Assembly: GCF_022965805.1 (NCBI RefSeq)
Contig: NC_133114.1
Span: forward strand, 3,184,761 to 3,248,760
Source of the DNA: Primulina eburnea
Taxonomy: Eukaryota; Streptophyta; Magnoliopsida; Lamiales; Gesneriaceae
DNA length: 64,000 nt
Direction: 5' to 3'
The translations under genes were made by a program, and so were the position numbers. The notes below the pieces were generated by a model, which ran no database searches, was not told the DNA's origin, and saw only the letters and a program-made list of their open reading frames with translations. Positions 33,649-46,470 of this stretch are shown here, in pieces (the first letter of the stretch is position 1; each line of letters starts with the position of its first letter).

Positions 33649-36021
33649 TCAATATGTTGAGCTAAATCCTCGTTCAATATAGAGTGTCAAACAATCGGCA
33701 AGAAAGTCATCCTCTATTTTATTGCGAAGTGCCGTCTTCACATGCTTCATTGCTGAAAAAGCTCGCTCAGTAGTGGTGGTAGACACAGGTAATGTCGAAA
33801 CAAGATGAATCAATTTAGTCAACATAACGTACACATTTGACCGTCCACTCTCAGTCAATTGCTGTCACAATTCAACAAGTGTAGAAACCTTTAAATTCTG
33901 CATCACATCAAGTTTATAATGTATCCATACTCCAAAGCAACAATTTCTTGATCTGTGAAATCTCCAGGATAAAACTTCGTTGTAAGCTTGCAAATATCAT
34001 CACTGTTAAATGAGTCAAATGAATTTTTATGATCTAAAGTTGTACTAAGAGAAAGAAGTTCCACCGATGACTCATTGAACTGAGTATTTAACTCCATCAA
34101 AATGAAATCTATTGCTGGCATTAAAAACATCAAAGTGGTAATGATGTTCTATTGTAGTTTTCCGACAGGAACGTCCAATCTTATATAGACAATAAAGGTC
34201 ATAAAACTCTAACTTCCTAAAGAAATTCGTTCAACCCACATTCTCTAAATTCTTGAAGGCTAGTTTTGGTAGTAGTGACAAATGTAATAGCAGTCAAAAT
34301 GTCTTGAGATTTTCTTCGAAGAATTTGACAAAGAGTATATGTTGTTCTCATAATTTTACGCATTAAGTGCAAAATAAACACAAATTCAAAGCTTGCCATG
34401 TTTCTGTAAATCCCCGAACTTCAGCCTTAGCTCTTCCATTTGGAAAATTATCACTGAGAACTTCAAAAACTTTGCAAGTTGCAGTGTACATACCTATCAA
34501 GCTTTTTACCGAATCATAGTGAGAACTCCAACGAGTAGTTCCTGCTTGTTGTAAATTATCAATCTGGTTTGCACCAGTTCCAGAATCACGTTCTCCGATT
34601 GACAACATATATTGAATTTCATTTCTTTGTGCAATATGTAATTCAGCAATGCGCTTAGTAGAAGAGTTGACAATATTAACAATATTTTCCAAATGAGAGA
34701 AGAATTCCAAATAACACTAACATCCTTAGCTACATAAACCATGTCACTTGTAAACGATGTGCAAAACAGTGGACATAGTATGTATAGGGACAATCTTTGA
34801 GAACTAATGCTTGAAGTCCATCCCACACTCCACACATATTGCTAGCATCATCATATCCTTGGCCTATGATTTTCTTAACATGGATATCATGATGAACAAG
34901 AACATTTGATATCTCATTTTTCAAATTCATTGAGGTAGTGTCACTAACACTTTTGATGGCAAAATCTTTTTATCAAAATCTCATGATTGTTCACAAACCT
35001 CAATATAAGGGTCATTTGCTCTCGTTTAGATATATCTCGAGCTTCATCAACAAGAATACATAAGTATTTATCTCCAACTTCTTCACGAACCATCTGCCGT
35101 ACTCTATTGGCCATAATATGTAAAATCTCTTTCTGAATTTCTGGAGCGATATATTGGGCATTTTTTGGAGCATTCTCAAGTACAATTTCATCAATTTATG
35201 TATTCTTTTTGCAAAAGCCTTCACTAATTCAAGAAAATTTCCACGATTAGATGAAGATAGAGATTCATCGTTATCTCTAAATGCACAACCTTGAAGTACT
35301 AGTCGAAGAACAGCTACAATTGAGTTGCTCAAATGCAGATGATTTTTCTCTGTTTCCTCTTTAGATTGTGCATGCATCAATTTATCAATATGTTGTGAGG
35401 GCCTCATCAAATTTTCAGCCCCCTCTCAAACATAGTATGAGGCGAAGAAGCTGCAGAACCAATATGGGCAAGAAAAGCACATGTTTTTCCTTGGTTTACC
35501 CTTTTCCAATTGTCAAATCTTTCATTGACCAACGCCGAGATATTAGATGAATTAACATCATTCAGGAAAAGAAAAAAATAGAAACAATATGCCTTATTTG
35601 TTGAAGACGAATACTCCAACCAATAAAATTTCTGAAACCATTTTTTCTGAAAACGGCGATTCTGGCTTCCAAATTTTGTACCTGGATACTTCAACATATC
35701 TGGTTGATAAGGCCTCGTATTTAGATATGAACGTCTTATCTCATCTCGTACATTAACATGATATTCACATATCTGTTTTCTTTTTCTCGGATCTCGTTCA
35801 ATACAAGTAGATGATGATTGGTGACCGTCTCTAGGAGAGGAACATGAAGGAATTTGGATATTGGGAAATGGAAGACTTTCATTGGATTGATTTTGCATTG
35901 TAAGGACCATAGGAATTGAAGTATCTTCACTAGCTTGATGATCTCTCTTCTTAAAGAAAGAAGATATCAACGTTTTTCCTTTCTTTTCAGCAGATTGATG
36001 TTCTATTTTGAAATAGTCCAA
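33649..36021 (-). pseudogene. hAT transposase, frameshifted
   Basis: At least six minus-strand frames tile a ZMYM1-like transposase in order. They are a TTF-type zinc-finger region (about 36021-35407, with KRKQICEYHVN and YPGTKFGSQNRRFQKKWF), a DUF4371-like section (35410-35012), a DDE-like section with GYDDASNMCG and VHCFAHRLQ (34930-34730), middle segments (34710-33903) and the hAT dimerisation tail STTTTERAFSAMKHVKT (33858-33649). Frame breaks and stops separate them, so no active protein is made. Confidence 0.85.
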
Positions 36022-36598
36022 GTAATAATCCTAAACAAGTGATAAAATAATTATCAAACAAATAAACAAGTAACAATCAATCAATAACTTAACAACAAAC
36101 AATCAACACTCAAGAATCAATTGCTCATAAACAAATATTCAATCAATAACCAATTAATGACTCATCAAATTGATATGTGAGCCATTCTCACATAAGTTTT
36201 CGTGTTTGTAAAAAGAGTTCCTACTTCTTTATTTACATCAAAAAATTTATTCCACAAAATAATAAATTTTACATGCTATACTTGAAAACAAAATACAGAT
36301 ACACAATTCAAAATAACAACCTTTACGTAATTGACATATTAATTAAAGATTAAAAAAATTCGAATAACAAGAAATATGCTATCAAATGTTAAAAGAGAAT
36401 TGAAAATTCATGAAATATTCACGCAATAATCTAACTTTTAATTGAAAATTTTAGGAGAAAACTCACTTTTTATTTAGCATCATAAATAATAGAATAACCA
36501 TAATAATTTCAATTTCTACGTCACACTCTAAGACTGAGAATTGTCGCTCGATCTTTCAAACTTTGTGCGAGAAGAATTTAATGGAAAAATGTAGTTGT

Positions 36599-36646
36599 TT
36601 ACTTAATTAAATGTCATGATAATTACCATGACATTTAATTAAGTAA
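36599..36646. repeat. Perfect 20-bp inverted repeat with 8-nt loop
   Basis: The arm TTACTTAATTAAATGTCATG (36599-36618) is followed by an 8-base spacer and its exact reverse complement (36627-36646). It lies upstream of the hAT transposase within the element's first intron or leader. A hairpin or regulatory palindrome is possible. Confidence 0.9.
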
Positions 36647-37336
36647 TTGGTGATTTATTAAGGATGGAGCTAACCCACTTGATGGACTGAATCTTAGGAA
36701 GAACAAGCAAATGAGCAATAATGTATTTATGTGTCGTGTCATCAATTAATTACACACACCAATATGCAAGAACACACAGTGGTGAAAAAAGTTGAAGCAA
36801 GAAGAACAATAGTTATGATTCGAGTCTCGAGACGACACATGCCTTAAATTACAAGACAGAAAACAAAAGCAACTAAATCTAAGTTGCCCAATGTATACAA
36901 AACAATTTGGAAAGTAGATTTCAATCACTGGTAATGAAAATGCATCACCAATAGCTTTGGTGATAACACAAATACAATTTGTGAATACAAAAGTTGCAAA
37001 AATACACCCGCAAATGAAATTGTCACCAATAAATCAATATTTAAAGAACAACAATTGTTACTCAAACACCGATAAATTTTTCTTCAAACCACTTTACGAT
37101 AGACAAAATACAAATAGCAGAATCACAGTAGCCCAGCTATGATTTCGAAATTCAGAGTATCCTAGTCTTGCCACTCCCTCTAACTCAATTCAAGGACAAC
37201 AGAGAAAAAGACAACCAAGAAACCACAAATCACGCATAGAGAAGCTATCAAAACAAAATCAAACATGTATAGTCGATTCTTACCCGGATTGTTGCCCTGC
37301 CGGATGAGCAATTCGATTTCTTGGTGAGTCTGATTG

Positions 37337-37750
37337 TGTAGGGCCGAGAAATTAAGCCGGTTAATCTGAAAAGATTTAGAAATGATTATGCTAATCATGG
37401 ATGATAATTGATATGATTATAAGCGGAACGGACCAGATCGGGAGAGCCGGGAAAGAATTCACATTATGTGTGAAGAGTGGGATTGGCGCACATGCGCAAC
37501 GTAGTTGGGCGCACCTGCGCGAAGAAGACAGTAGCTGCGGCGCATATGCGCGAGTAGACACGCGCATATGCGCGACATGGCCAGAAGCCTTTGCGCATAT
37601 GCGCGAGTAAATACGCGCATATGCGCGAGGGGCAGCAATGCGGTAGTGCTGGGCCGAATATCCGGCGCATATGCGCGGCTTTGTGCGCGCATATGCGCGC
37701 GGCATGCATTTTGTCAAATTGCCACTTGGCCTCTTGGGAATGCAACAAGC

Positions 37751-37782
<32 letters not shown>

Positions 37783-39477
37783 ATATATATATATATAAAA
37801 GAACCAAGCCAATCTTCAGAATAAAGGAAACGAGGGCCAAATGAAATTTCAGATTGTAAAGCATAGGTTCGTGATTTTGAGAAATCCGTCCGTCTGTTTT
37901 TGAATCCGACTTCAGTACTGTGTTCCTATCAACGCAGGCTACAACTGGACGTAAGTTTTGTTACGTTTAGACAAGATTTGAATTTATGATATTGATAGAA
38001 TTGAATATGATTCAGATATGGTGTTTCTGCTACCGTAGACATTATAGAATTGAAGTCAGACAAAATAACAGACCGTTTCTGTAATTGTTATGATTTTTGA
38101 AAGATATTAACTGAGATTCTATATCAAAATTGTGTTAGTATTCAGATTATGAGTTATATTGACACCGATTATGAGTTCCAGTATTATATTTGTGATGTTC
38201 AGTTTGACGGGGTTACAAGACTGTGTTAGTATGCCGTTGAAACATCAGTTGATTTAGATTGATCAGATTCAGTAATGATTTAGATTTCATCGTGATATCG
38301 TTGATATGAATCAGATTATGTATTGTTCAGATATTGATCAGATTATATCCTGAGTTGAGTATTGATCAGAACAGATTGTGAATTGAGTTACACATTGATA
38401 CAGTGTATTTGATATTGTCATTTCAGACTTGATATGGACAGATTGGACTTCGAGACTTCGTCTTCGTCAGACCAGGACGACAAAGGTATAATTCATGTGA
38501 TATCTGGGAAGACATAACTCAAATCAGATCTCATTTGAGTTTCCCAATAAAATCACATACTTGATTATTGTTTATCTTTTGATATGATTATGATTTGTTT
38601 ATAGACTTATATTCAAATCTTTTGAAAATAACATGCTTTGTTTATAGATTTTATTCATTGCATTTAAGATAGGAAAGTTTGACAGATAGTCAGACTTCTA
38701 GACGTTCGGTGTATCGTTACATAGGAGCAGACACCCTCCTATTGTAGATTATTCGATACAGATATGACCGAAGTCTAGGAATAAGACGTACGTAACCCCG
38801 ATTGGGAGGGTAGGTGACAGACAGTGACGTCTTATTCACACCGGGATCCCTAGAGTTATAGTTGAGTCGAGTCTAGACATGATTTGACTAGAAATGCATG
38901 TGTTTATGGATGTGGTTTCATAGACTATGAAACCCATTGTTATTGCTTTCCGTTATGATAGCATGTTTTTATGATTTGATTTGAGTAGCATGTTTAACTG
39001 ATTTGTGTTGCATGCTTATTTTGAGTTGATTTCATAGATTATGAAATCTATTGTTTTTAAGTTTATTCATGATAGAATATTTCGTGATTTACTTTATGTA
39101 TATGCATGTTTACCATGTTTTATACTGGGATTTATTCTCACCGGAGTTATCCGGCTGTTGTCTTGTTTTGTATGTGTGCATGACAACAGGTGGGACAACA
39201 TCGGGGTCAGAAGATGATGCGAGAAGATGAGTTTAGCGTGGTGATTCCGGACTTGGATATAGATAGGTTTTATTACTAGAACTTTAGTAGTTGAACCTTG
39301 GATTAATTGAATGACTGTTGTACATTATTGTACTTTTATACAGATATGTATATTATTTAGATGTCATTACCTTCCGCACTTATATTTTAAAAGAAAAATT
39401 TTTAGACCCTGTTTATCAGAACGGATAATTAAATCCCAACAATGATTAAGAAATTGATTAGCGTCCGGGTCCCCACA
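37337..39477. mobile_element. Solo LTR (2141 bp), probably Ty3/Gypsy
   Basis: The termini are TGTAGGGCC and GGTCCCCACA. The 5-bp direct repeat GATTG flanks it exactly (37332-37336 and 39478-39482). There is no internal retroviral-type coding sequence and no second LTR, so it is a solo LTR left by unequal recombination. A cluster of GCGCATATGCGC palindromes lies near the 5' end and a TA-rich tract follows. The insertion splits the hAT leader. The superfamily is inferred from LTR length and ends. Confidence 0.87.
37484..37703. repeat. Clustered GCGCATATGCGC palindromes in solo LTR
   Basis: Six exact copies of the self-complementary 12-mer occur at 37540, 37562, 37593, 37615, 37665 and 37687. 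Two relaxed copies (GCGCACATGCGC, GCGCACCTGCGC) precede them. The block is strikingly GC- and CpG-rich against its AT-rich surroundings. Confidence 0.95.
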
Positions 39478-39932
39478 GATTGCGCCTTCTATTTTCTCTC
39501 TAAAGGAGTTGGGAGAGAAATTTTGTAAAATTAAGGTGGACCGAATCAGAGTTTATGGGCTGAAATTTTAACTTAAGTATTAAAAAAATGGGTTGGGGTC
39601 AGCCTTGTATAGCCCTCCAATGCATCCGCCTCTGGGTCAAACACTTCTAAAGTTATATAAGGTTATGGTCCCCGAGACACAGAGAATAACACAGAATATG
39701 TATGTCACACGTATTCTAGATATCTTTCTTTCTCCCATCTCAGGTAAGAATAAAGTGGTCGATTATATGTTGCCTTGGAAGATTAATAACTCCAACGCTA
39801 GATCAATCAATGGATTCTGGCAATCATTTACTGTTATTTACATTTATGATAATTCGACATGAATTTTGATCGTGTTGTGATATATGAAATTAATCACAAG
39901 ATTTATAGATTTATATTATTAAATCTTCAACA

Positions 39933-41689
39933 ATTGATATCAGAAACACGTTCATGTTGAATTACGAAGAAATTTTTTTTTTTGGATTGATTGTGGAAAT
40001 TTGAATTATTCGAGATATATATTAATTTTTTGAATAATTTAGATAAATTTTGTGGGAAAATCAAAATCTGAAAAATATGGCCAAATTCGAAAATCTCAAA
40101 ATTGAATTGATCCAAACCCTAGCTTTGAAATTAATCACGCATAGAGAACCAACTTTGGAAATTGTTTGTGCTCGCTGGACCACCACGTCGAGACGACCAA
40201 CATGAGCCACCGTACGTCGAGAACATCGAGATTCCACCTGAAAATCGTGGCTTTTTATATCCGCGTGATGGGTTCCATTCCAGTGGATTTTGGGTTCGAG
40301 TTTCGGGGAACTAGACCACGGGCTTGAAGGTAAAAGTCAGTTATAGAAGAGCTCGTGGTATTGGGGCGGTGGTACACGATGGTAGCGACCAGGATCGGCT
40401 GTAATTCGGCCTGAAAATAGAGCGATTGTTTATGAAAAAACGCAATTTCCAAACAGGTAGGTGGTCGGAGATTGTAGGGTGGTTGTCGGTCGCAGTAAGA
40501 CGGCTGTGGGTCATGGTCGTCGAATGGTATGGTCGGAGGAGGCGGCGGCGGCAATTTTTTTTGTTAGGGTTAAGGTTCGGAGATTTGGGGGTTTTGGTTG
40601 AATTTAAGTTCTTGTTCGGTTGTCCAATTTTGAATCAAATTGTGGAATTCAAGATTTTGACATTTTATTAAATTTTGACTTCTGCAATTCTGATTTGTGA
40701 AATTAAATTCGACTATTTCAAAAATTTAATTGCATGAAATAAAATTAATATGGATTTATTTATTATTTTATCGTCTTTGTTTATTTCGACAAAATATTTA
40801 TGGATGAATAATTATAATATGCAAATATTTTATTTCTTGCATATTTGGTCTCTAAATTTTTTAATTTGACCCATTAAAATTAAATTAATTTTCTTGTGAA
40901 AATTTTGAGTTCAATTAATATCGTGTATCTCAAATTTGGTTAAATTTAAATTATATGTTAATAATATTATTTTTTTAGATATGTAGATATTGTTAAAGTT
41001 AAAAATATATTGTGTTTCAATTTATGTTAAAAATAGTAGGCCTAAAAGAAGACTATTTTTTGGACAAATTGCAAACACAATAGATGATTTTAAAGGGTAT
41101 ATAAATTTATGCAGAAAATAATCGGCCTGAAGAAATATTATTTTCTAACCAGATTTTAGGTATAATATATCTTCTTCAAGTGTATTTATATCTATGCAAA
41201 AATAGTTGGCTCAAAACAAAGCTATTTTTGGCCAGATTGTAGACTTAATAAGTGACCAAAAAATTGTTTAAATTTATACATAAAATAATCGGTCCAAAGT
41301 AAGATTATTTTTTACCATATTATAAACACATGATTATATGGTCTTAAATTGTGTTAAATTTATGCGAAAAATGATTGATCCAAGGGAATGTCATTTTCTT
41401 GCCAAATTATAACACAATATGTGGTACTGAATATGTGATAATTTGGATTTATTCATGCATGCAATTGTCGTTCCAAAGAAAAACATATTGTTGGCCAGAT
41501 TTATTATCAATATTTAATAACCATGATATTTAAATGTATCACTTAGAAATTATTATTTTTGTTCAGAGACTAAATATCAATATTGTGCTAGGTATCTTTT
41601 ATTGGTCATCACATGCATGTGTATATTTTTGTGATTTATTTAAGTTAAATATATGCATGAATTATAATTATTGTGAGTTTTTGTTTTAT
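39933..41689 (+). other. Copia 5' leader region
   Basis: This is an untranslated leader between the primer site and gag. A G-rich part (40280-40610, with GGCGGCGGCGG) gives way to AT-rich DNA and then to the hairpin array. Open frames here show no domain. It is long for a Copia leader. Confidence 0.6.
41029..41490 (+). repeat. Array of co-varying hairpins in the Copia leader
   Basis: Six units recur every 84-94 bp. Arms pair as 41029-41037/41052-41060, 41113-41122/41137-41146, 41197-41205/41222-41230, 41282-41289/41304-41311, 41368-41374/41391-41397 and a weak sixth 41462-41465/41487-41490. Arm sequences change between units (AATAGT, AATAAT, AATAG, AATGA, CAAT) but the opposite arm changes to match. 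The loops keep a GGYCYAAAG-like core, and GGCCAGATTNTAAACACAATA-like sequence follows each. Confidence 0.85.
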
Positions 41690-42865
41690 TTTGTTATACC
41701 ATCATCTATATCTGCCAATCTGAACAACATTCCAATACTTAATGATTCAAACGTCAAGAAATGGAAAGAGCATGTTATGATAGTGCAAATGGAAAGAGCA
41801 TGTTATGATAGTGCACGGCTGCATGGATTTTGATTATGCGCTAAGGGAAGATCGCCTAGAACCTTTGACCAGTTCAGGAACTGCTAATCAAAAATGTTCT
41901 TTGGAAAAGTGGCAGTCAAATCACACGAGTATGATGATTATGAAACATTCTATTCCAGATACTATAAGGGGAAAAATTCCTGAAGAAAATGATACCAAAA
42001 AGTTCCTTAGTCAAATAGCAGATCGTTTCGCGGCAAACGAAAAGGTCGGAACAAGTATTATTCTAACTGAACTTGTCTCATGCGGTACAAAGAGAAAGAG
42101 AACATAATGGAGTACATAATGGAAATGTCAAATATCGTGATTCGACTAAAAAAGCATTCAAATTGGAATTGTCGTAAGTACATACTCGTGCATGTAGTCA
42201 CGTCTGCGCAATTTAATCAATTCAAAATAAATTATAATACCCAGAAGGAAAAGTCGACTTTGAATGATCTTACTGTGCAGTTCGTTCAGGAGGAGGAGAT
42301 ATTGAAACAAGATGTGATTGAAAGTGCTCACTTGACATGTAACTATCAAGGTAATTGCATCAATAAGAAAAAGAAATGTATAAATAAGTAGGGAAACTCT
42401 GGGACTTCATAGCATAGGAAACAACATAAACGAGATAAAGTGATCATTTGTTTTTTTTGCAAAAGAACTGATGGGCATGTGAAAAGAATTGTCCCAAATA
42501 CACCAATTCACTTGCAAATAAAGAATTGCCTAAAGAGTCGGTTCCCAACTAATTATGAAAGATACATCTTATAGAAAATGACAATAAGATTGTTGGTGTT
42601 TTTAAAGCTTTATTTAGGAATTGATTTTTTATTTTCTAGTATTTGAATTAGAAAAACATTTTTGTTAGAGTTATTTTTAAAAGAAATTTTCATATTTGTA
42701 CAAATCAAGTTTTTTTATCCATATGGAAATATAAAAAATTCAATTTTTCGAAATTCAAATATGATTTATATTGGTTCTTTGATTGATAAACTTTATAAAT
42801 TAAATATAAATATTTTAAATGACATTGACAGTATGTATGGATGTAATTATGAAATTAAATATAAT
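41690..42865 (+). pseudogene. Copia gag and start of pol, degenerate
   Basis: Overlapping frames read NIPILNDSNVKKWKEH (gag start), SLEKWQSNHTSMMIMKHSI, TKKFLSQIADRFAANEK and then a zinc-knuckle-like CFFCKRTDGHVKKNC. A GAG-pre-integrase-like stretch (IKNSIFRNSNMIYIGSLIDKLYKLN) lies at about 42730-42830. Frame changes occur near 41810 and 42100 and stops follow 42390. It is truncated at the MULE junction, so protease, integrase and RT are absent. Confidence 0.8.
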
Positions 42866-43764
42866 TTATATCGGACGCTGACACGTGGCACCTTTATTTA
42901 AAAAACAAAAATTGAAAATCTGCTTTGAAAAATAGCCTTTTGTTTTACCATGGTTATTTGCTCAACCCTTTCTTTTTTTTTAAAAAAAATAATAACTCAA
43001 ATTATTTCAAATTCCCGTGAAAAAATTACCCACATTATTTTCCCTCTTCTTTCAGGTTCTACCATCTTCATCGTTAAATTTCATTCCATACTTTCCCCAA
43101 AACAGCACCGGCGCTCCAGCGTAATTGTCTCATGGAAAGAAATTTGATCCCTCTGTCAAATTTATAGCACAACTCCAGCGTAACAGGCAATTTCTCATAT
43201 CGTGAAAGAGTGATTCATGGGGAACAATTTCTTTATGATACTGTTTGGTAAATTTTATTTGGTTTCAGAATTTTAGATGTTAACTATAAGTTTAGATACT
43301 CGATATGTACTTTGTTTGCCTTCTTTTCATGCACACATGTTCACTAAATAAAATTGGTTTTGTCTTTCCCAATTGGTCAAAATTTGAAAAGTGAGAATGC
43401 TATCGAGACGTAAACGTGAAACAGAAAACTCGCTGGTTGTAGTTGGTGTAAATGGTTAAAGAATCTATGAACTGGAATTCTAGACTCGGGTTTTGAATTT
43501 TAGCCTTTGAGTTCAATCAATGAACTGGAAAGTTGAAATCTTTGATTTGAAACAGCATTTGACAGGGCATGAACTAACTCATATTTCTTATTTGGCACAT
43601 GATGCTCTTTGGTACTACTTCTAATTTTTTTTGTTATTGTCTCATAGAATTTACTGGAGTATTGTTCTTCCTGAGTTCATCAGAAGATTAGATCCTGGTC
43701 CATCTGTGGTTGCTACACATCTACATACATCACATTGACTGAACCGAGACCTGAAACAAGACGA

Positions 43765-46235
43765 ATGGATCTGAATTGCGATGGTAGATATATTGACTCT
43801 TGTACTATTTTTCAATAGTTATAAATTTCCTTTTAGAATATAACCAAATACTATCCAAATTGATTTTTTGTTCTTATAAACTTTGTGGTAGATAATATTG
43901 AAGAGTTTCGAGTTTCAAATTTGGAATCTGTGATTCATAGAGATGCTGAGGTACTATCCACAAATTTTATTGTAGATCAATTGGAGAGTAGACTATTTGT
44001 TGGTGAAGTTGTGAAAAGTGTTGAAGATGCTTATATACTATATTGTAATTATGGTCATGCAAAAGGTTTTAGTGTTAAAAAAGGTGATCAACGCTACTTT
44101 TCTGGCACTAACAAACTTCAAGCTAAAGAGTTTGAATGTTCTTGTGAGGGTAGTAAAGATGAAAAACGTTCTAATGCGCAAATACATGTTCACTTGAAGC
44201 CGACAAGTAGAAGTAAATGTAAAGCAAAGCTCAGAATAACTAGGCAACATGGTGGAGAATGGACGGTCGGTAGATTTGTCATGGAACATAATCATGAAAT
44301 GCTTGCTGCTGATCAAAGATATTTGTTGAGATCATCACGCAATATTTCATATGCTCAAAAATCTATTTTGGAGTCCATGGTAAATTCTGGGATAACAGTG
44401 TCTAATGATGTCTCTTATATGATAAATGAAGCACAAGGACCACAGAATTTGAGCTTTATTCGAAAAGATGCATATGATTAATCATCTTTGTCGCATAAAA
44501 AAACAAACGAAAGTTGAGAACGGAGATGCTTCTGCATTACTTCATCATTTTATAAACAAGTCGAATAAAGAGTCAAATTTTTATTGGAATGTGCAATTAG
44601 ATGATGACAATAGAGTCATGAACTTCTTCCTTAGGGATTCCAGATGTGAAGTTGATTATGAGTTTTTTGGTGATATATTATCAGTTGACACGACTTATCG
44701 AACCAATCGGTACAATTTGATATGTGCTCCTTTCGTTGGAATTAATCAGCACAGAAAAAATGTAATGTTTGGCTTGGCATTTATGTCAGATGAAACTGAG
44801 AGTTCATTTGAATGGTTGTTCCAAACTTTTCTTGATTCTATGAATGAGAAACAACCTGAAACAATTTTTACAGATCAATGCCAAGCAATGATGAATGCAA
44901 TTGAAACAATTTTTCGACATTCACACCATGAGTTATGTCAATGGCACATAAATCAAAATGCTCCATCACACTTAGGTAGTTTGAATGGTGATTCGAGTTT
45001 TAAAAGATTGTGGAATAAATGCATGACTCATTGTGAATCTGAAGAAGAATTTGAATCCACATGGAGTATTATGATTGATGAATACAATCTCAGTGGCCAC
45101 AAATGGTTAAATGGTATGTACACATTGAGATACAAATGGGCTACTGCGTTTACAATCACAAGTTTAGTGCAGGGATATTGGCAACTTCTAGAAGCGATGT
45201 GACAAATGCTTGTGTTGAAGAGATCAAGTAACACTGAAATTTCATTGTATGATTTTGTGGTTAATTACGAAAAAATCCAACAAAGTTGGCGAGAGAAAGA
45301 TAAGGCCGAAGATACGCGTTGTCATCACAAGAAAGCCCCGAAAATGTTGAAAAACATTCCAATGTTGAATTCTGCAGCTGATGTTTATACACTCACCGTG
45401 TACAAGCTATTCGAGTTAGAGTTTATTAATTCTTTGAATATGCGGTTTATTGAGATGCCTTTGGATTTCAGTGCGGTTATCCTCTATTTAAAGTAAAATC
45501 TCATGATGAGAACTCAAGGGTTCGACACGTGCTATTTAATAAGGAAACTACTGAAGTAAAATGCAATTGTCAGAAATTCGAGTCAATGGGAATATTGTGC
45601 AAACACATTTTGATGGTCTTTAATTTTATGAATGTGAATTATATTCTCAAACCCTACTTGAAGAAGCGCTGGATGAAAAATGCAAAAAATAGAGTTTTGG
45701 TAGATGATTTTTGTCAGCAAGAAAGTGGAAGTGGCCAGGAATCTGAGATGATTTTTGTAAACCAACTTATGAGATCGACATATAATCTTACCATGCGACG
45801 TAAATCTAATGGAGATGCAAGAAAGAAATTGACAGAAATTGTTGAAGGTGCGAGAGAACAAATAGATGAGTTCTTCGAAAAACTTAAGTTGGATGACAAC
45901 TGGATTCAAGAAGAAAACATGGTAGATGAAATGGTTGTACGTAATCCTCCTCAAGTCAAGTCAAGACGAATTACAAATAAAAACATACAACGTCATTGGG
46001 ATGACAAAAATAAGAAAAGAAAAGGAAAAGGAAAAGTTCACAGTTCAAGTAAGTCGTGATTTCTTTTGTTAATTGTTAATAGTTATTTCAATCTTTAATA
46101 AATTTTCTCATTGTGTGATGTAGGAGATGCAAGATGTGGCAAAAGAAAAGGACAAAGCTCACAGGCTTCCCAATGCATGAATAGCCAAGAAGTAGATCAT
46201 GCATTGATAGGAACATGGAATGATTTTGCACTTGT
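43765..46235 (+). pseudogene. FAR1/FHY3-like MULE transposase, frameshifted
   Basis: A short first exon (43765-43783, MDLNCD) can splice to an exon starting at 43892. The order is: FAR1 DNA-binding domain (about 43990-44310, with CNYGHAKGFSVKK and EHNHEM), MULE transposase domain (about 44640-44960, SVDTTYRTNRYN to ELCQWHI), and a SWIM zinc finger (about 45530-45620, VKCNCQKFESMGILCKHIL). Frames break near 44480, 45170, 45225 and 45470. A downstream piece (GDARCGKRKG, from about 46125) and a last exon at about 53515-53602 lie on opposite sides of the Gypsy insertion. FAR1-type proteins are domesticated MULE transposases; this one is a relic. Confidence 0.87.
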
Positions 46236-46470
46236 TTTTTTATGTACTTGAGTTTTGGAGCTTACTTCAAACCTTGGTTTGATTTGGATTTGGGAGGCAT
46301 GGTGATAAGTGCAAGATTTGCACTTAATTTATATTAGAATCCATTTTGAATTATGCTTGTTTCGAACAGAATTATGCGTTTTTGGTTGTTTTTGTTGTCA
46401 TTTCAGGAATGGTGGAAATAGCGGACACGAAGCCAAGAAAACCGAGAAAACGCCCAAGGACAGAACGATG

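Larger units (their letters stand above)
33600..39634 (-). mobile_element. hAT transposon (ZMYM1/TTF-type), defective
   Basis: The transposase remnant (33649-36021) reads on the minus strand. The upstream end at 39634 reads CAGAGGCGGATGCATTGG on the minus strand, a CAG-GGCGGAT-type hAT terminus. A probable 5' UTR exon (…GGCAACAATCCG followed by a GTAAGAATC donor, near 37280) is interrupted by a solo LTR. The left terminus was not found and its coordinate is approximate. The gap 36022-37336 is the first intron and leader region; I see no gene there. Confidence 0.62.
33406..42870 (+). mobile_element. Ty1/Copia retrotransposon, 3'-truncated and interrupted
   Basis: The 5' LTR begins TGTTGGAATTATTTTGCG at 33406 and ends AAATCTTCAACA at 39932, giving TGTTG/CAACA termini. 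It is split by a hAT insertion. A degenerate initiator-Met primer site (TTGATATCAGAA, from 39935) follows two bases after the LTR. Next come a 1.75-kb leader with a repeated hairpin array (41029-41490), gag (about 41690) and the start of pol. The element stops abruptly at 42870, where the MULE begins. No 3' LTR is seen. Joining the two LTR halves is inference. Confidence 0.68.

Noticed and set aside
37180..37398. Minus-strand frame that looks like an exon with a membrane helix
   Set aside because: It crosses the left border of the solo LTR (37337). Removing the LTR leaves a hAT leader exon with a GTAAGA donor, so the frame is a chance join.
37540..37698. CRISPR-like array (repeated palindromic 12-mers)
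   Set aside because: Spacing is irregular, the repeats are too short, the context is a plant LTR and no Cas genes exist; plants do not carry CRISPR.
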